The translations under genes were made by a program, and so were the position numbers. A DNA stretch of 16,296 nt. Origin: J038 sp036734085. GTDB lineage: Bacteria > Chloroflexota > Anaerolineae > Aggregatilineales > Phototrophicaceae. The notes under the pieces are model-generated. The model was not told the origin of the DNA and ran no database searches. It saw only the letters and a program-made list of their open reading frames with translations. Below are positions 14,105 to 16,296 of the stretch, piece after piece; positions within the stretch are counted from its first letter, which is position 1, and each line of letters starts with the position of its first letter. The stretch covers positions 1-16,296 of the forward strand of contig DAIMZF010000070.1 in the NCBI GenBank assembly GCA_036734085.1, read 5' to 3'.

Positions 14105-15133
14105 TTACAGCACGCGATGGCAGGCCGCGAAGTGTCCTGGCTCAATTTCCATCAGCACTGGGTCTGGTTCTTGATGGCATAAGTCAAACGCGACAGGGCA
14201 ACGTGTGCGGAAGTTGCACCCGCTCGGCGGGTTGGCCGGGCTGGGCACATCCCCACTGAGGATGATGCGACGGCGGGTTTCTTCCACTTCCGGGTCGGGC
14301 ACAGGCACGGCGGAAAGCAACGCCTGTGTGTAGGGATGTAATGGATTGTCATAGACCATATCCACCGGCCCAATCTCCACAATTTTACCCAGATACATCA
14401 CAGCTACGCGGTCGCAGATGTGGCGCACCATGCTCAGGTCGTGCGCGATGAACAGATATGTCAGGCCGAATTCCTGTTGCAGGTCTTCCAGCAGGTTAAC
14501 CACCTGCGCCTGAATGGACACGTCCAACGCGGAAATCGGCTCATCGGCCACGATGAACGACGGGTTGAGCGCCAATGCGCGGGCAATACCGATGCGTTGC
14601 CGTTGCCCACCGGAAAATTCGTGCGGGTAGCGGTTAATGTAATATGGGTTAAGGCCGACGCGCTCCAACAACTGCGCGACATACTCTTTACGCTCCGTCT
14701 TGCCCATCATGTTATGCACAATCAGCGGCTCGCTGACGATATTACCGACCGTCATACGCGGGTTGAGCGAGGCAAAAGGATCCTGAAAGATAATCTGCAT
14801 CCGGCGGCGTACCTGGCGCATTTGGTTGGCGTTCATGCTGGTAAGCTCGTTGCCCTCAAACACGACTGAACCAGCCGTGGGGCGGTAGAGTTGTAGTACG
14901 GTACGACCTGTCGTGCTTTTGCCACAGCCGGATTCACCCACAAGGCCCAGCGTCTCACCCTTATACACGTCAAAGTCCACACCATCGACGGCCTTCACCG
15001 CGCCCACCTGCCGTTGAATGACGATGCCGGATGTGATGGGGAAGTGTTTCTTCAGGCCGCGCACACTCATCAGCACTTCTTTGTTATCTGCGGTGGCGGT
15101 GGCTGTTTGCGGCTGTACTGTTACGTTGTCCAT
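14105..15133 (-). CDS. Oligopeptide/dipeptide ABC transporter ATP-binding protein (OppF/DppF-like)
   Basis: A 342-residue ATPase that would power uptake of peptides or similar solutes through an inner-membrane permease. Motifs: Walker A GESGCGKST, Q-loop FQDPFASLNPRM, signature SGGQRQRIGIARAL, Walker B FIVADEP followed by SALD, and H-loop IAHDLS. The C-terminal oligopeptide-transporter extension is complete and keeps four cysteines (C306, C312, C319, C338). In the family this motif has been linked to an iron-sulfur cluster. The start at 15133 gives a Thr/Ala-rich leader of 21 residues; GAAGGAAAG lies upstream inside the preceding gene. M22 is an alternative start. It begins 3 bp after the OppD-like gene, so the two are translationally coupled and probably form a heterodimer. 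Permease and binding-protein genes are not in view. Confidence 0.93.
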   Translation of the reverse strand: MDNVTVQPQTATATADNKEVLMSVRGLKKHFPITSGIVIQRQVGAVKAVDGVDFDVYKGETLGLVGESGCGKSTTGRTVLQLYRPTAGSVVFEGNELTSMNANQMRQVRRRMQIIFQDPFASLNPRMTVGNIVSEPLIVHNMMGKTERKEYVAQLLERVGLNPYYINRYPHEFSGGQRQRIGIARALALNPSFIVADEPISALDVSIQAQVVNLLEDLQQEFGLTYLFIAHDLSMVRHICDRVAVMYLGKIVEIGPVDMVYDNPLHPYTQALLSAVPVPDPEVEETRRRIILSGDVPSPANPPSGCNFRTRCPVAFDLCHQEPDPVLMEIEPGHFAACHRVL

Positions 15134-15136
15134 TCT

Positions 15137-16156
15137 TTAGCTCTTTCCTTCAAGTTTGGCTTGCTTGCGGGCTTCGGGCAGGTCATACCACGCCGCCACC
15201 ATATGACCGGGCACACTATTCGGCGCTTGTTCAAGCGGGGGCATTTCTACCTTGCAACGCTCTGTGTGGAACGCATTACGCGGCCAGAATGGGTCGCCTT
15301 CCGGCTTGATACGCATGTCTGGCGGTGAGCCATTAATCTGCTGTAAGCGTGTGCCGCGCCCGGCATCGTCCAGGCGGGGCAGGGAATTCATCAGGCCGAG
15401 TGTATAGGCGTTGCGCGGGTCTTTCATCACGGCTTTAATAGGCCCGCGTTCTACCACACGCCCGGCATACATCACCTGGATAGTATCCGCCAACCCTGCG
15501 ACCACGCCCAAGTCGTGGGTAATCCAGATCATTGCCATACCCAGTTCATCTTTAAGCTGGCGCACCAGTTCCAGAATTTGCGCTTGAATAGTCACATCCA
15601 AAGCGGTGGTTGGCTCATCCGCGATGAGCAGTTTCGGGTTACAGGACAGGCCAATGGCAATCATCACACGTTGGCGCATCCCACCGGAAAATTGATGTGG
15701 GTAATTGCTCAGACGTTTGCGAGCATCGGAAATGCCGACCATATCCAGCAATTCAACCGCGCGGTTGTCCGCCTGGCTTTGGGTCATGCCTAAATGCAGT
15801 TTTAAACTTTCGGTCAACTGCGTGCCCACCGTTAACACCGGGTTAAGGGATGTCATCGGGTCTTGGAAGATCATCGCAATTTCCGCACCGCGCACAAGGC
15901 GCATCTGCTCACGGGATAGCTTGAGCAAATCCCGCCCTTGAAAGATGACTTCGCCACCTTCAATTTTACCCGGTGGTTGTGGGATTAGCCCCATCATCGA
16001 CAGCGCGTGAACACTCTTGCCGCTACCGCTTTCGCCCACAATCCCAAGCGTTTCGCCTTCGTTCAGGTCGTAGGAAATGCCGTTGACGGCATAAACAGTG
16101 CCTTCTTGTGTATAAAACCGGGTTACAAGGTCTCTCACCTGCAACAGTACGCCCAA
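15137..16156 (-). CDS. Oligopeptide/dipeptide ABC transporter ATP-binding protein (OppD/DppD-like), TTG start
   Basis: A 339-residue ATPase, partner of the OppF/DppF-like protein. Motifs: Walker A GESGSGKS, Q-loop FQDPMTSLNPVL, signature SGGMRQRVMIAIGL, Walker B LLIADEPTTALD, and H-loop WITHDLG. I chose the TTG at 16156. A perfect AGGAGG (minus strand, 16170-16165) lies 8 bp before it, whereas the in-frame ATG at 16177 has no ribosome site and would bury that AGGAGG in its own coding sequence. The C-terminal extension is odd: of the four cysteines usual in this family, only one remains (C301 here). The others read as GDPFWPRN and AAW. ATP-binding residues all look intact. It is the first gene of a leftward pair, with its own promoter upstream. 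Confidence 0.92.
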   Translation of the reverse strand: MGVLLQVRDLVTRFYTQEGTVYAVNGISYDLNEGETLGIVGESGSGKSVHALSMMGLIPQPPGKIEGGEVIFQGRDLLKLSREQMRLVRGAEIAMIFQDPMTSLNPVLTVGTQLTESLKLHLGMTQSQADNRAVELLDMVGISDARKRLSNYPHQFSGGMRQRVMIAIGLSCNPKLLIADEPTTALDVTIQAQILELVRQLKDELGMAMIWITHDLGVVAGLADTIQVMYAGRVVERGPIKAVMKDPRNAYTLGLMNSLPRLDDAGRGTRLQQINGSPPDMRIKPEGDPFWPRNAFHTERCKVEMPPLEQAPNSVPGHMVAAWYDLPEARKQAKLEGKS

Positions 16157-16164
16157 GACTATAC

Positions 16165-16170
16165 CCTCCT
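16165..16170 (-). promoter_or_regulatory. Consensus Shine-Dalgarno that decides the OppD-like start
   Basis: CCTCCT on the + strand reads AGGAGG on the minus strand, 8 nt before TTG (16156). The spacing is ideal, and no other start codon lies at a suitable distance. Confidence 0.75.
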
Positions 16171-16253
16171 GACCCATCTATAAAGGATGGTTTCTTTATA
16201 ATGTATGCTCACCCAGTATGGGCTAACGAATGTTAACTTATTTTAAGACGCGG

Positions 16254-16282
16254 ATTATAACATGCAGTGGTACGATTGCCTA
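16254..16282 (-). promoter_or_regulatory. Promoter for the ABC ATPase pair
   Basis: On the minus strand, TAGGCA (16282-16277), a 17-bp spacer and a perfect TATAAT (16259-16254) lie about 98 bp before the TTG start. This implies a leader of about 90 nt. The 140-bp region from 16157 to the window edge holds no gene that I can support. Confidence 0.55.
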
Positions 16283-16296
16283 TATTTTTAATCTTT

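Noticed and set aside
1..16296. CRISPR array, insertion sequence or prophage
   Set aside because: No regularly spaced repeats, transposase, integrase, recombinase or phage structural gene was found on either strand.

Overview
The window looks like bacterial chromosome, most likely from a member of the Chloroflexota (Anaerolineae-like). This is inferred from the mix of GAF/PAS histidine kinases, single-domain response regulators, a WD40 protein, a DUF4230 protein and a zinc-ribbon threonine synthase homologue. No rRNA or other marker fixes the taxonomy. Genes are densely packed, starts include GTG and probably TTG, and promoters resemble the sigma-70 consensus. I saw no transposase, integrase, CRISPR array or phage gene.

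Left part (1-5560, + strand): a signalling and metabolic cluster. A GAF sensor histidine kinase, cut by the window edge, is followed by an unusual 705-residue fusion. The fusion joins a complete zinc-ribbon threonine synthase-like PLP enzyme to two receiver (REC) domains. Two stand-alone REC proteins, a two-part GNAT acetyltransferase-like protein and a RidA imine/enamine deaminase follow. The likely reading is a kinase-fed set of four receivers, two of them attached to an amino-acid enzyme, with RidA clearing reactive enamines of the type PLP enzymes release. This is the most novel feature of the window.

Middle part (5557-10249): a leftward DUF4230 membrane protein converges on ridA. A rightward set follows: DCC/DUF393 thiol oxidoreductase, small ribbon-helix-helix-like DNA-binding protein, tRNA-Arg(CCT) with its own strong promoter, a small one-helix membrane protein, a seven-repeat WD40 propeller, and a soluble GAF-PAS histidine kinase.

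Right part (10255-14025): a leftward pair, an uncharacterised single-pass membrane protein (529 aa) and a REC-HTH regulator 5 bp downstream, converges on the second kinase. Then comes a leftward membrane protein of the PAP2 type with altered catalytic motifs, divergent from an unrecognised 200-residue gene.

Far right (14057-16296): a perfect 12-bp hairpin separates the unknown gene from a leftward pair of oligopeptide/dipeptide ABC transporter ATPases (OppF/DppF-like and OppD/DppD-like). The first-translated gene of this pair probably starts at a TTG behind a consensus Shine-Dalgarno sequence, and it has lost three of the four C-terminal cysteines that its partner keeps. The permease and binding-protein genes are not in the window.
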